Positions 33,972 to 45,370 of a DNA stretch of 64,000 bases are shown here, one piece after another (within the stretch, counting starts at the first letter, position 1; each line of letters starts with the position of its first letter). The translations under genes were made by a program, and so were the position numbers. The DNA comes from Tipula vernalis (lineage: Eukaryota; Arthropoda; Insecta; Diptera; Tipulidae): NCBI GenBank assembly GCA_958295665.1, contig OY282560.1, positions 264,168,641 to 264,232,640 of the forward strand, read 5' to 3'. The notes under the pieces were generated by a model. The model was not told where the DNA came from. It saw only the letters and a list, made by a program, of their open reading frames with translations, and did no database searches.

Positions 33972-36770
33972 ATGTCGGAATTTTTAGCCGTACCTGTTAA
34001 AAAACCATCCGAAGTTGATGTTATAAAACCATTAAAAAACTTAATTCAAAGTGCTTACAGCTCATCGTCATCCGATCGTGGCATTAATTATTCAGATGCT
34101 GTTACTGAATTTAGTAAATTACGACAGACAGCTATATGGAAAGCTTACGAGAAATTCGAAAGCTCTCTTGAAATATTGTGCAGGTGAGAAACCTGGACGT
34201 CGTCATTATGGGTGAGTCATTCAACAAGAACTAATTTTTTGTTGTATTTGATTACAGTTATTATGACCAGTTGGTATCGTTGGAGACAAAGATTCCGGCA
34301 CAAGAATTACAAATCCCGTTCAAATATAAGGATGCATTCGACAAGGGAGGAATTTTTGGAGGTCGAATGAGTTTGAGTAAGTGTCTTTCATATTTTCACT
34401 GATAAGATCTGCTTTTATGAAATAATATTATTTTTTTGTTTAATCAACATTTTGGTTAATTTCATTAAATGAATCATTTAATTAATATTGTTTCGCCTTA
34501 CGATGAAATTAAAAATACTACGACATTTTTATGACTCAAAATTTGGATATAGATTATGTCATTGTTATGGCCACCATCTCTTGTAACATTTTATTTTATT
34601 TACAGCTTTAACATCCTTGTCATTTGAAAAGGTGTGCACACTGTTTAATATCGCCTCACTTCAAAGTGGAATTGCTGCATCGCAAAGCCTTGAGAACGAT
34701 GATGGACTAAAAATGGCAACGAAGTTGTTTCAGCAAAGTGCTGGACTGTTTAATCAATTGAAAGCACTCGCTCCAGCCGCAATACCTCAAGAACCAACGG
34801 TTGATTTAACATCGGAAGTGTTAACAATCCTCTCAAATCTAATGGTAGCACAAGCTCAAGAAATTTTCGTTATGAAAGCTATCAAGGACAGCATGAAAGA
34901 TATTATTATTGCGAAATTAGCATGCCAAGCCGAAGAATTATATGCCGATGTACTACGTGGCATGCAAAAGGAATCGGTACGCAATGTATGGGATAAAGAA
35001 TGGGTTGCAACCATAGCGGGTAAACAAGCTGGGTTCCATGCTATGACTCAACTGTATCAAAGCCTCGAATGTCGCGCAAGTGGTAAATACGGTGAAGAAA
35101 TTTCGCGCTTACAAAATTCAGTTGAATTGTTTAAAGCATGCCAATCTCGTTCGGGAAAACCACATTTATTCGAAGAATTTTTCAATCGTGCTCAACGCAA
35201 TCTGATTGAAACAAAGAAAGATAACGATATGATTTACAACGAAATGATTCCGGATATCAAGAATTTGAATCCACCTGGAAAAGTTCAATTGGCCAAATCA
35301 ATTCCTCCAGCGGAACGATTGAGCTCCAATTTTAAAGATATGTTCGTTGAATTGGTACCAGTTGCGTTACATCAAGCAATAACCGCATCCGAGGCACGTA
35401 AAAATGAAATTGTAAACACTGAAGTAATGAAATTACGCGACGCAACACAAACATTAAACAGTACGTTGGCTAGTTTAAATCTTCCAGCTGCTATCGAGAC
35501 TACAGCATCCGGTTCAGGATTGCCACCATCTTTGCTAGAGAAGGCGCGCGAAGTACGTGGAAATGGAGGAGCAGACGCAATTCGTAATTTGATCAAACAA
35601 CTGCCTGAATCATTGGACAGGAATCGTGAGATTCTAGACGAATCTGAACGTTTGTTGAATGAAGAACGTGATTCGGACAATCAATTGCGGGGTCAATTCA
35701 AAGAAAGATGGACTCGCACGCCATCCGATAAGCTGACGGAAATGTTCCGATCGAACAGCGCGAAATATCGTGAAATTATAACAAATGCGATTAATGCCAA
35801 CAATATTTTGTGCGCCAAATTTGACAGCAACTTGCAAAGCATTGAAATTTTATCCAAACCTCCGGAAGAAATCAATGCCTCAGTTCCTAGAGGAAATGGT
35901 GTTGCTGTTTCAGATTGTTCGTCCGTGCAAAGATTACGGGGATTACTGGATACCGTTGAAACGATTAAAGCTGAACGTGACGTAATTGAATCCGAATTGA
36001 AATCGGCGACCGTCGATATGAAAGATCAGTTCCTTAGTGCATTACAACAGGATGGCGCTATAAATGAACCGGCCATTTCAATATCTAGCATTGGACTGGT
36101 TTTAGGACCGCTACAGAATCAAGTCCAAGATTCCATTCAAAGGCAACATTCACTGATAACTGATATACAAGCTGCTCATGCTCAATTCACAAATGAAACT
36201 GGTGCCGGCACAGGTTCTCGCGATCAGTTGCTATCACAATTGGCCACTGCCTATGATGTATTTATTGAGCTTCAAAACAATTTGCGCGAAGGTAACAAAT
36301 TCTACAATGATTTGACTCAACTTTTGGTCGTATTTCAAAATAAAATATCGGATTACTGCTTTGCACGAAAGACAGAGAAAGATGAATTATTGAAAGATTT
36401 AACTCATGAGTCAAGCCGTTTACCATCTGCGGCAACACCATCAGTTCCAGCTCACCATAATAATCCATCGCCCCCACAACAATCACCGAGCAGTGTGCCT
36501 TATCCATCGCAAATGCAAGGTATGCCTGTTCCATACGGTGCAACCCCGGGGGCTCCATACCCAACATACGTTCCACCGCCCATGCCCCAAAGTTTTAATC
36601 CATATGCAACGCTTCCGTATCCAAATACACCGTATAATTATCAAGGTTTCCCGCAAGGTCCTTCACCACAACATTACGGTACGTATCCCGGTAGTTACAC
36701 GAATCAACAACAACCGCCCATGAATCCAAGTGGATATCCAAGACAACCTCCACCTTCAGCTGGCTGGTAA
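33972..36770 (+). CDS. ALiX: ALIX / programmed cell death 6-interacting protein
   Basis: Three exons, 33972-34183, 34258-34376 and 34606-36770, with GT..AG introns of 74 and 229 bp, encode 831 residues, close to the insect family length. ALIX is a cytosolic ESCRT adaptor that links cargo and ubiquitin signals to ESCRT-III (CHMP4/Shrub) in endosomal sorting, cytokinesis and membrane repair. The Bro1 domain covers about residues 5-360 ([58 protein letters not shown]). The helical V domain, which binds LYPxnL motifs, runs to about 705. A Pro/Tyr/Gln-rich tail follows, about 712-831 ([14 protein letters not shown]), the usual site for TSG101, endophilin and ALG-2 type contacts. The ATG at 33972 is chosen because [12 protein letters not shown] matches the family N-terminus. 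The frame is intact. The whole V domain and tail lie in one exon. Confidence 0.97.
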
Positions 36771-38685
36771 ATAATTGGCTACGCCCAGGATTTCGGCTCA
36801 TTTTTTTTATGATTTTCTATTATTTTTTTTTTAATTTTATCGGCATTTAAAATGGAAATTAAAATAACCAAACATGCTATTATCTATGAATGAAATTATA
36901 ACTTTTGCTTTTGTTATCATATTATTATAGTAAACACCTAATTGTTAAACTGCATGTAGTTGAAGTAAAATAATATTAAACACCATCAACATTTATTTAA
37001 ATTATAATTAATCGTGTTGATTTTATAATAAAACTACATATTTAAAAAAATAATTTACCGAGTTTTTTTGAGAAGGAGAAAGTGCCACATTGATGATAAC
37101 AAAAACCCTCATTTGTAGTATAAATATCGGCAATTTTCATTTTTTAATTTTAATTTACTGTAAACAAAAAATAATAAACGAAATAATTTTACCATGAAAC
37201 GATTTCCTAAGTACCTAAGTATGTACATATTTACTTAGTTAAATAAAAGGCTATTGTATTTCGATTAAAACTAGGCTCTTTCTTATATAAGCTGTAACCC
37301 TAGCCCAACAACAAGACTCCATATTTTTTTATAAAATGTCGAACTGAAGCTAAAGTCTTTTGACATTTGTTTGCTTTACTTTAGTTTTGTTTTAACTTTT
37401 AAGTGATTTTGAAGTTTAAGACAATGTTTATCAATTAGTTTCTTTGAAATAACTAACTGTTTTAATTGCAAAATCTGGAAAGGTAATTATTTTATAGAGA
37501 AATTGTTAAAACATAATATCACCGTCTACACCCCTTTACAATCCTAAATTAGAAATACAAACAATAGGGTTTTTAGTTTTTTGGCTGTTAAAACTGGCTG
37601 AAATAAATTTTATAAAAGTAGAATATAAGCCATTAAATTTAGTCTTGCTTCATTCGACCATTCTCAATATAGATATACCAACCAGAAGTTTCTTAGCTCT
37701 GACATATGAAGCATAAGGGACAATTTCCAAGCATTTCAACTTTTTCATCTCTCAACAGCCAACTATATCACATTTAGCGTTCAATCAAGAATGTAGTGAT
37801 GTTATCTCTGTTAATGAAACTAAAAATCATCGAGTTTATCCAGGACTCCCATATTCCCTATCTGAAACTGTATATTTTACTATAAATAAGCTTCGTTTCC
37901 TTTCTTTTCACAATGGAAGTACACAAAATGAAGGTTTCGCAGTGTCTCATTGATGTGGGCAAACTACTCACAAGTACTTGTGTCTACTCGGAGCCTATCA
38001 TACTAAACCGATGGTATAACCACAAAATATTGTTTATTATTCTGTGGTATAAATGTGCTTTCCATTGGGTTCTACTCACAAGTACTTACAAGTAGCGAAT
38101 TTGTACCATTGGAACAGCTATCTTATAGGTACTAGGTACTTTACGTAGCGTTCTTCTTCTAGAGAGAAAAGGACTTATCCGTAAAAACACCCCACAATAT
38201 TAAATTAGAATAGCGGGTAATTTCCAATAGTTGATTTTAACCCTAATCAGCATTGGTTATTTTACCGACGTATTCTAGGATGCAATGAGTCTCTCGTATG
38301 TAATTCGATACTCGTTGTCTCTCATATGTAATTTAAAAAAAAATATAAAATTTATTATATTTATTTATTTATAAATTGCAATAACAAAAATAAAATTCAA
38401 GTTCGCAGATATTACAAATTTGCGACAGTTAAAAATTACAATAATTAACATTCTGGTTTTCGGAACATTAAAATTTCTTTACTTTAACAAATTAGAAGAT
38501 TTTGAGTCGTTGACATAATTGACTGGAATTCATTTGAACATGATCTACTTTTTATTCAAATTTTGATTTTACTCCCTATTCAAAATTATTCTAAATTCCT
38601 GTATTTTGTGTCTAATCAATTAACACGTTTTACTTTTATTTTTTAGATTTGGTCCAGTTTGAAGTAATTTGGAAATTTGCCGGTA
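36771..38685. other. intergenic: ALIX 3' UTR and spacer
   Basis: Candidate poly-A signals lie near 37027 ('aataaaactac') and 37241 ('aataaaaggc'). Further on, 'ctactcacaagtactt' is present twice, near 37967 and 38072. No coding sequence is supported. An 'atag' splice acceptor-like site after a T-run near 38640 suggests that the next gene has a 5' UTR intron. Confidence 0.4.
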
Positions 38686-40356
38686 ATGTCGGAAGTAAAG
38701 AAACGCCGTATGATTCATTTAAAAGTTGAATCAAACTCGTCGCAATCGACATTTGATTCGAGTAAAATGTTTCATAATTACGCGGCAACGGATGAAATTT
38801 CCGTCAACGATGAACCGGAAATTTTCTATAATTTTGATAGTGACGTAGAAGTGCATGATAATCCTTTAAGATTTTCGCGGTCACCGTCGCCAGCGAGTAG
38901 TATACATTCATGTAAGTCTGAAAAGGATATTTTTTTGCTAAAGGATGATCTTCAGAGAATTGCAAATGATCCTGTGACATGTACTACTACAATGAACACA
39001 ATTTTAGAAACTTTGCATAATTATTTTCCATGGCTCCCAGACAATGTTAAAATACTAAAAAACAAAAGTATTTTTTTTTCGCTCACATGATTATTTATAT
39101 CTATACATAAGTAAATTTTTTTTAGCACCTGATATATCGGAACCACTTGTGTCAAATGCTCCTGTATTTCGAAGTACGGTTAAAACAGAACAATCATCTT
39201 CTAGTTTAAAGGATGGAAATATCCAATATGTGATGATAGAGAATAATGAACTGCAAGAAATGAAAAAGAATATTGAAATTATAAAGGAAGGACAACGAAC
39301 AATTTTGAAAGAATTTAAAAGTTTTCGAAATTATAGGCCTGTAAGATTGCCGAACACAGATAACTGTAAATTCGAATTGCCCTTTAGAGATCTAGAAATA
39401 TTTATGAAATTTGATAAGGATTTACTAACAGATCAAGAAGCAAAAGAACAGCTAGTCAAATTTTACACTGCAGAAGTTGAATTTGACCCTAAAAAATATA
39501 TAAAAAAGATTCTTAAAAAATTATTTACGACCGATGTGGCCGTGAAATTTTCGTTCCGTGGGCGGCAAGGTAATATATGCGCTGAGAAATCCAAAACTAT
39601 CCAAGTTTTAAGAGGTAAGTGTTTAAATAATATTTAATTAAACCTTACTAATTAATCTTAATTAAATTTAGATTGTACAGAGCAACTGTACCCTGACTGC
39701 CGTAAAGATTTGTTTGAGAAGTGTGCAACCAACTATTTTTATTATATTAAAGATAAAATTTGTAAGGCGCAAAAAATTTCAAAACGTAATCTTCAAATAT
39801 CGGATGTGAACACTGTAGAATTTGTACTGCCTTTTAATGAAAAGGAGTCATTCAAATCATTTGATGCAAGTATTGTGAAAGATCCAGAATTGGCACAACA
39901 ACTAGTAAATAAAATTATCAAAAAGAAAATGTACTATGTACATATGTACCTAAATTTTGAAAATATTTTTATTTTCAGAAATTAATGTATTTGGAAGAAA
40001 CGGCAGTGGAATATAAAAGATTTTTGTTAAATAATTTAAAAAAAATGTTTACTAACGAACTGGCGAATCAACTTAGCTTCAGCGAAAAAGGTGATTTATG
40101 TATCCGGGAATTTAATGTAATCAAGATTATGAAAGAATGTGTATTGGAAAAGTATAACGCAACCAATGAGCAAAATTTTTTTAATTGTATAAAACAATAT
40201 TTAAGTTATGTTAAGCAGAAAATTTTGGAATCACAAAAAAATTACACAAACCCAACTAAACGTGAACTTGTTCCGCCAGAACAAGGTTTACGCTGTCAGG
40301 GCCTGGCCGAATTCATAGTAAATCGAAAGTCTAGTAATAATAATCAACTAGATTAA
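38686..40356 (+). CDS. four-exon gene with two DUF4806-like domains
   Basis: The exons are 38686-39067, 39126-39614, 39672-39937 and 39979-40356, giving 504 residues. The exon ends were chosen because they keep one frame; the third donor is 'tat|gtacat' at 39938, since the nearer GT at 39931 would lead to a stop. The N-terminal 125 residues are Ser-rich, then helical (LQRIANDPVTCTTTMNTILE, LHNYFPWLPDNVKIL). Two DUF4806-like domains follow: about residues 205-290 (FELPFRDLEIFMKF ... YIKKILKKLFTTDVAVKFSF) and about 325-430 (VEFVLPFNEKESFKSF ... FLLNNLKKMFTNELANQLSF). The function of DUF4806 is unknown; it is common in insect proteins and some transposon-linked ORFs. A coiled region (EMKKNIEIIKEGQRTILKEF) lies between. 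An AATAAA is present at about 40396. It could be a domesticated transposon accessory gene. Confidence 0.8.
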
Positions 40357-40844
40357 ATCAGTCAAAATTGTGATTTCATTTCGTTTTGTTTGGAAAATAA
40401 ATGTTTCCATTATGTTATACATATAGTATATCAATAATATTTATTGTTTTTTTTTAAAAACCCACTTATTTTTTAAATGACCTTTTATTAAATATACGGC
40501 GTGTTTCAAATTAAAGGGAAAAATTTCGAGACGTGTTCATCGGTCATCGAAAAACTCAGCTACAAACCCATGTAGCGTTTTTCTCAGTTCGGCCTCGTTT
40601 TTGAGATCCGGCTTAAGGTTGATTTATATTATCCGTTCCTTTCAGTTCCTGCACCTATCATGTCAGACAAAAAATAATAATATTGTTACATGTATTTTCC
40701 AAATTAGTATAAACCACTGATTTATAACTCGGAAGCAAATAAATTATAATTCTATAAGGGAAATGAGGTTATATTTCCGTAGTAAAGTTGTGAGTCACCA
40801 ACAACTTTAAGTAAGAACGCGATATAAAGAAAATACATGTTACT
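40357..40844. other. intergenic spacer
   Basis: The 3' UTR of the DUF4806 gene is followed by 'ggcgtgtttcaaattaaagg' near 40499, which resembles a transposon end but has no partner that I could find. No gene is seen. Confidence 0.35.
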
Positions 40845-40997
40845 GAGGAGCGAATCTTTAAGAACCTTTCATTCAGTTCAGGCGTCACGCGAAAATTAAC
40901 GCACATTTTTCTTAAAAATAATAAATTTTCCTATTTACATTACAATTTGAATGCTGTATTTTTTGTCAGTTGTTACGGATTCGGTGGCCGATTCACT

Positions 40998-42049
40998 CCC
41001 TCTAAACAAAAAAAGCGATTCGGAAAAAACGATATGATTGCGATATGTGAACGATGCATATTTTTTTATATCACACCACGCACTTTCTTATTTGTATTTC
41101 TACTCCCATAGAAACAACGCAAATAAAAATTGCCATTTCAATTCAAGTTTAACCTAAAACAAAAGCGGACGGCGATATTTGTGTAAAAAGAAACTAAAAT
41201 CATTAGGAAATATTTGGTGTTGTGAGTTTCACAAAGCAATTATATATTTCTTTTCCAATTTGTTTAAACCATTTTTGTTTATTAATTTAATCCTTATTGC
41301 TTATTTTTTAAGATGTGAGCAAATTTTTCTACTGCCGATTGAATTAAGGAGCGAAGTATTATGAAACCCGATACAATTAAACCGTCATTCATATAAACAA
41401 GTAAATGTTATGTATTAAATATAATCTAATAATTATTTTATTATAATACTTCAAATAAATAAATAAAAAATAATCGTATTATAAAATTGGCTTTTTATTT
41501 TTGCTAATCCAAAATAAATACTATCGTAACCAACACAAAAAATACGATACGTAAATATATCGCATAATTAGATCTGTTTACGATATGAAAACAAAGCATC
41601 GTAAAAATCTTTATTGACGATTGTAAAAGTAGAGAAAGCGCCTCTCGAGGAAAAAAGTTAAAATGAGGCAACCGCCAAAATGACATTTCTCATAAATGTG
41701 ACGAAAGAAATTTTTGCAATCCGGTAGTTGAAAATTGTTTTTATAATCCAAAATTGGAATTATTTACAATTACTATCAATCTGGTAGGTAAAAATTGTGT
41801 TTACAGTTCAAAATTGGAATTGTTTACAATAATTTCGAACATCAAATTAGCAGCTACCTCAGTTTAAAAATTTTCCACTAGGTGGAATCTGTGATGCTCC
41901 AATCGTCAATATTTACGTTACGTAAGAAATTCTAATTATCATGGGATGTTGGATTCGTAAATATATCGATTTCGAATCGCAAAAACGTTATTTTGTATGA
42001 ACAATAAACATCATTTTCATATCGCAAACGAATCGCTTTGTTTAGTGGG
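40998..42049. mobile_element. TIR element, CCCTCTAAACAAA family, copy 1
   Basis: The ends 'ccctctaaacaaaaaaagcg' and the inverse 'cgctttgtttagtggg' match those of the larger element at 51451-55406. The right-hand ~130 bp ('tctaattatcatg' ... 'cgaatcgcaaaaacg') is also shared with that element's right end. It is non-autonomous, with short subterminal words such as 'cgaatcgcaaa', and contains MITE B copy 1. Confidence 0.7.
41614..41909 (+). mobile_element. MITE family B, copy 1 (296 bp)
   Basis: The ends 'ttgacgattg' and 'caatcgtcaa' are inverted and flanked by TA. The internal order 'gcgcctctcgaggaaaaaag', 'gcagctacctcagtttaaaa', 'ccactaggtggaat' is shared with two more copies at 42598-43189. 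TA targets suggest a Tc1/mariner relative. No ORF. Confidence 0.88.
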
Positions 42050-42128
42050 TCTTCCTTCACTTTGTGCGTTAATTTTCGCTCTTGTTAAGAGAGAATCAGC
42101 CAACGTTTAAGAAATTTAACGTAACATT

Positions 42129-42589
42129 GAGTACGTTTATGCTTAGGGTTCAACCTGGTTTGAACCTAGGATATCTTTTACTATAAACGGAGTCGAGTCA
42201 TCTTGTAGTTAACTCAACTCGACCTAAAAAATTTCTAGGGTCGAGTTGAGTTAACTCTAAAAACATCCACTATAAACGGAGTCGAGTCGAAAAATAAAAA
42301 CAACAAAAAATAAAAAGACACCAATTTTATTTCTTAATTCGTGTGCGCATCTCCGATTTTTGTGTGGCAATAATACTTTTTATTTTGTTTATATAAAATT
42401 CAGAAAATAATACAAGAAAAACTTATGAACATTCGATAGTAAATGATTTTTTTTTGACGTTTCTGACTCGGTTTCAACCTAGTTTCGACTCGACTACGAT
42501 TTGACTCTGCAGTATAAACGCTAAAAAAAACTACAAGATGATCCAAAGTTAACTAAAAGATGACTCGACGCTGAGCATAAACGTACTCA
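42129..42589 (-). mobile_element. MITE family A, copy 2 (inverted)
   Basis: This is an inverted copy of 32905-33375, from 'gagtacgtttatgcttagg' to 'gagcataaacgtactca'. All inner blocks match in reverse order, with scattered differences. It lies 9 bp from MITE B copy 2. Confidence 0.88.
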
Positions 42590-42597
42590 GTGCGGTA

Positions 42598-43189
42598 TTG
42601 ACGATTGTAAAAGTAGAGAAAGCGCCTCTCGAGGAAAAAAGTTCAAATGAGGCAACTGCTAAAATGACAATTCTCATAAATGCGACGAAAGGAAATTTTG
42701 CAATCCGGTAGTTAAAAATTGTTTTTATAATCCAAAATATGAATTATTTACAATTATTAGCAATCTGGTAAGTAAAAATTGTGTTTACAGTTCAAAATTG
42801 GAATTCTTTACAACAATTTCGAACGTCAAATTAGCAGCTACCTCAGTTTAAAAATTTTCCACTAGGTGGAATCTGTGATGCTCCAATCGTCAATTGACGA
42901 TTGTAAAAGTAGAGAAAGCGCCTCTCGAGGAAAAAAGTTCAAATGAGGCAACTGCTAAAATGACATTTCTCATAAATGCGACGCAAGGAAATTTTGCATT
43001 CCGGCAGTTAAAAATTGTTTTTATAATCCAAAATATGAATTATTTACAATTATTAACAATCTGGTAAGTAAAAATTGTGTTTACAGTTCAAAATTGGAAT
43101 TGTTTACAATAATTTCGAACGTCAAATTAGCAGCTACCTCAGTTTAAAAATTTTCCACTAGGTGGAATCGGTGATGCTCCAATCGTCAA
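42598..43189 (+). mobile_element. MITE family B, head-to-tail dimer (copies 2 and 3)
   Basis: Copy 2 covers 42598-42893 and copy 3 covers 42894-43189, each 296 bp. They abut exactly as 'cgtcaa|ttgacg' with no TA between them, while a single TA stands outside each end (42596-42597 and 43190-43191). The two are very similar and share small differences from copy 1, such as 'gaggcaactgc' in place of 'gaggcaaccgc'. Confidence 0.88.
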
Positions 43190-43203
43190 TACGGAGTTTA
43201 TAT

Positions 43204-43838
43204 GTTACTGCCCAGCGAACCTTTAAGAAATGTTCGTTCAGTTTCGTTAAATTGAAGTGTCAACTTAACAGCGAAATTTATCGCGCAAATTGAAGGAAAT
43301 GTCAAAAATCCAAAGTGTCCTTTGTACAAATCTTCTTGTGGGAGCTCGTTATACATTTTAAGCTTAAATTCAAAATTATTTATTCATGTTCATGTACGTA
43401 AATTGAAAACTGAATTATTAAAGACTTTATAAATTGTAACATCAAATTATTTATTTTTAAATTTATTTATTTTCGTTTTTTTTCTTACGCCACAAGATTT
43501 GTGTCTTTTATTATTTATGTTTATGTCCTTTAAGCATTTAAGGCTTTTTAATAATTGAAATAATTTTCGAAGTTCCTCCAATTCCATCACCAGTTCAAAA
43601 TTCTACACAATTTTTTAAAAATATTAATACGACCTACCGTCACCATCAAAGCACTTGACAAGTTGTGTTACAGTTTCGCTAGCCAACTGGTCAAATTTTC
43701 TGTAAGAAAAAACTTTCGTTAAATTCTGTTAAATTTCTTAAATGTTCGCTGGTTGGCTCTTAAAGAATGTTAAATGACAATTCTATTTTAACGAAACTGA
43801 ACGAAAAGTTTTTAAAGTTTCGCTGGTCAGTAACACGT
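43204..43838. mobile_element. 635-bp TIR element (GTTACTG...CAGCGAA ends)
   Basis: The left end 'gttactgcccagcgaacctt' is the inverse of the right end 'aaagtttcgctggtcagtaac'. The TIRs extend about 48 bp, including 'gttcagtttcgttaaa'. It is non-coding and related to the ends of 40845-42125. Confidence 0.8.
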
Positions 43839-43854
43839 ATCGCTGGTCAATGCT

Positions 43855-44221
43855 TATCACAGCCGCTACTTGTTGTAAATTTGACACTTCCTTAATATCT
43901 TTCATAAACAAAAGCGCGCAATAACAATAATATCAAGGACGTGTTCGAAGTTTGTAATAATGTTGTTTTTGTAATAATTTTGACAGAAGTGAAATAATTT
44001 TGTCTTCCATATTTTATAATAAGTTTTATTTGTACTATTTTTTTTAGAAATAAATTAACGTGATATGGCTTAGTTATTGTTATTGCGCGCTTTTCTTTAT
44101 GAATATTATTACAGAAGTGTCAAATTTACAACACGAAGTGGCGGTGATAATTTGGTTGCGTACAAAATAATGTCATAATTATTACAGCTGGAATAATTAT
44201 CACAAACTTCGAACACGTCCC
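43855..44221. repeat. foldback / overlapping TIR sequences
   Basis: 'gttgtaaatttgacacttcc' near 43875, running to 'agcgcgcaataacaataa', is repeated in reverse near 44076-44150. A second pair, 'ggacgtgttcgaagtttgt' at 43937 and its inverse ending at 44219, is flanked by CAA on each side. The second pair resembles the ends of the Harbinger-type element at 52967-54528, including 'tgtacgcaaccaaattatcac'. The two pairs interlock, so two related elements probably overlap. Confidence 0.65.
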
Positions 44222-44292
44222 AAGTATTACGTTAATTTGTTTCTGAAAAAAAGTACAAAAAAGACGGCATACTTTTCGAGTATGCAGCATTA

Positions 44293-44518
44293 ACATATAT
44301 TACTAAAGATACATGTTAAACCGAAAGTGGTCTGACTGAAAACGTCCGAGATAAATTCAACACGTACACGGCGGCTTGAGTGAAAACAAAGATTATTAAC
44401 AAGAAGATCTTGTTAATAATCTTTGCTTTCGGTCAAGCCGCCGTGTGTACATGTTGAACTTATCTCGAACGATTTCAGTCAGATCATTTTCGGTTTAACA
44501 TGTATCTTTAGTATATGT
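44293..44518. repeat. 226-bp near-perfect palindrome upstream of histone H4
   Basis: Arms of about 105-110 bp meet at about 44405 in 'gaagatcttgttaataatct'. The left arm words 'ctaaagatacatgttaaacc', 'gagataaattcaacacgtac' and 'ggcggcttgagtgaaaac' all recur inverted in the right arm with only a few mismatches. The palindrome ends about 290 bp before the H4 start codon. It is non-coding. Confidence 0.9.
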
Positions 44519-44808
44519 CCATAACCATATTTCAATTCACCAGCGACGCGCCGCGCTTGGTATGTTACTCTTCCATATAAAATGAAACTTTCATTGTAAA
44601 TGAAACATCCATTATAAATGGAACTTCCATTGTAAAAAATGAGTTTAGGACAAGAGAAATTAATTTTTTGTTGTTTCGTTTTACGCAACAAACAATACAA
44701 AACAGAATAAAGAAGAGTTTCTTCACGACAACTAGACGCCATTTTCGTATTGGATCAAATTATTTTAAAATATATTTTTTGGGTTTTTACATTTTAATTA
44801 ATTGAATT

Positions 44809-45195
44809 ATGACTGGTCGTGGAAAAGGTGGCAAAGGATTGGGGAAAGGAGGCGCTAAGCGCCATCGTAAAGTACTACGTGATAACATCCAAGGTATCAC
44901 TAAACCAGCCATCCGTCGTCTTGCCCGCCGTGGTGGTGTAAAACGTATTTCTGGGTTAATCTACGAGGAAACTCGCGGTGTTCTCAAGGTAGGTATTTAT
45001 ACTTTGTTAATTGTACATATTTTATTTTTTAAAGGTACTTATAACAATTTTAATTTTTTACAGGTTTTCTTAGAAAACGTAATTCGCGATGCTGTAACGT
45101 ATACTGAACATGCAAAACGTAAAACTGTAACAGCCATGGATGTTGTTTATGCGTTGAAACGTCAAGGACGTACCCTTTACGGTTTCGGTGGTTAA
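44809..45195 (+). CDS. His4r: histone H4, intron-containing replacement type
   Basis: Two exons (44809-44988 and 45064-45195) joined by a 75-bp GT..AG intron between KGVLK-type residues and VFLENV encode the 103-residue H4. The protein begins [20 protein letters not shown] and ends [12 protein letters not shown], canonical throughout. H4 pairs with H3 in the nucleosome core and its N-terminal lysines are acetylated and methylated. Unlike replication-dependent H4 genes, which are intronless and clustered, this copy has an intron, stands alone, lacks an evident histone 3' stem-loop after the stop, and has AATAAA near 45308. These are features of the constitutively expressed polyadenylated form (His4r in Drosophila). 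A reading frame that runs on through the intron is spurious. The orthology to His4r is inferred from structure, since all H4 proteins are alike. Confidence 0.96.
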   Translation: MTGRGKGGKGLGKGGAKRHRKVLRDNIQGITKPAIRRLARRGGVKRISGLIYEETRGVLKVGIYTLLIVHILFFKGTYNNFNFLQVFLENVIRDAVTYTEHAKRKTVTAMDVVYALKRQGRTLYGFGG

Positions 45196-45370
45196 ATTCA
45201 CTGGAATATCCCCAAACCGGTCGGAAAAGACACCAATTGTTTTTTCGTGTTTTTATTTTATTTATAATGTATGTGTTCTAGTTTGATGAAAAATGTATTT
45301 CGAAACAAAATAAACATTTCCATTTTATTAATGTATTATTATTTTTTTAATAGTTAAAGAAAGTGTAATT

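Larger units (their letters stand above)
40845..42125. mobile_element. TIR element (GTTACTG... ends) enclosing other elements
   Basis: The left end near 40845 ('gttactgaggagcgaatctt' to 'gcgaaaattaacgcac') is the inverse of the right end near 42055-42125 ('gtgcgttaattttcgc' to 'acgtttaagaaat...gtaac'). The family is related to 43204-43838. A second TIR element (40998-42049) fills it, so it is a host for nested insertion. No ORF belongs to it. Confidence 0.6.

Noticed and set aside
36262..36801. ORFs in other frames over the ALIX tail
   Set aside because: Pro/Tyr/Gln-rich codons leave several open frames. Only the frame continuous with the Bro1 and V domains is real.
37913..38095. 60-codon ORF in the ALIX-DUF4806 intergenic region
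   Set aside because: It spans the duplicated 'ctactcacaagtactt' words and shows no family. Chance.
44479..44742. Minus-strand ORF of 87 codons ending close to the H4 start
   Set aside because: It reads into the palindrome at 44293-44518 and its middle comes from short repeats ('tccattgtaaatg' type words). No family resemblance.
44989..45063. Open reading through the H4 intron (a longer H4-like protein)
   Set aside because: The segment has GT..AG ends and a pyrimidine-rich acceptor. Removing it gives exactly the canonical 103-residue H4.
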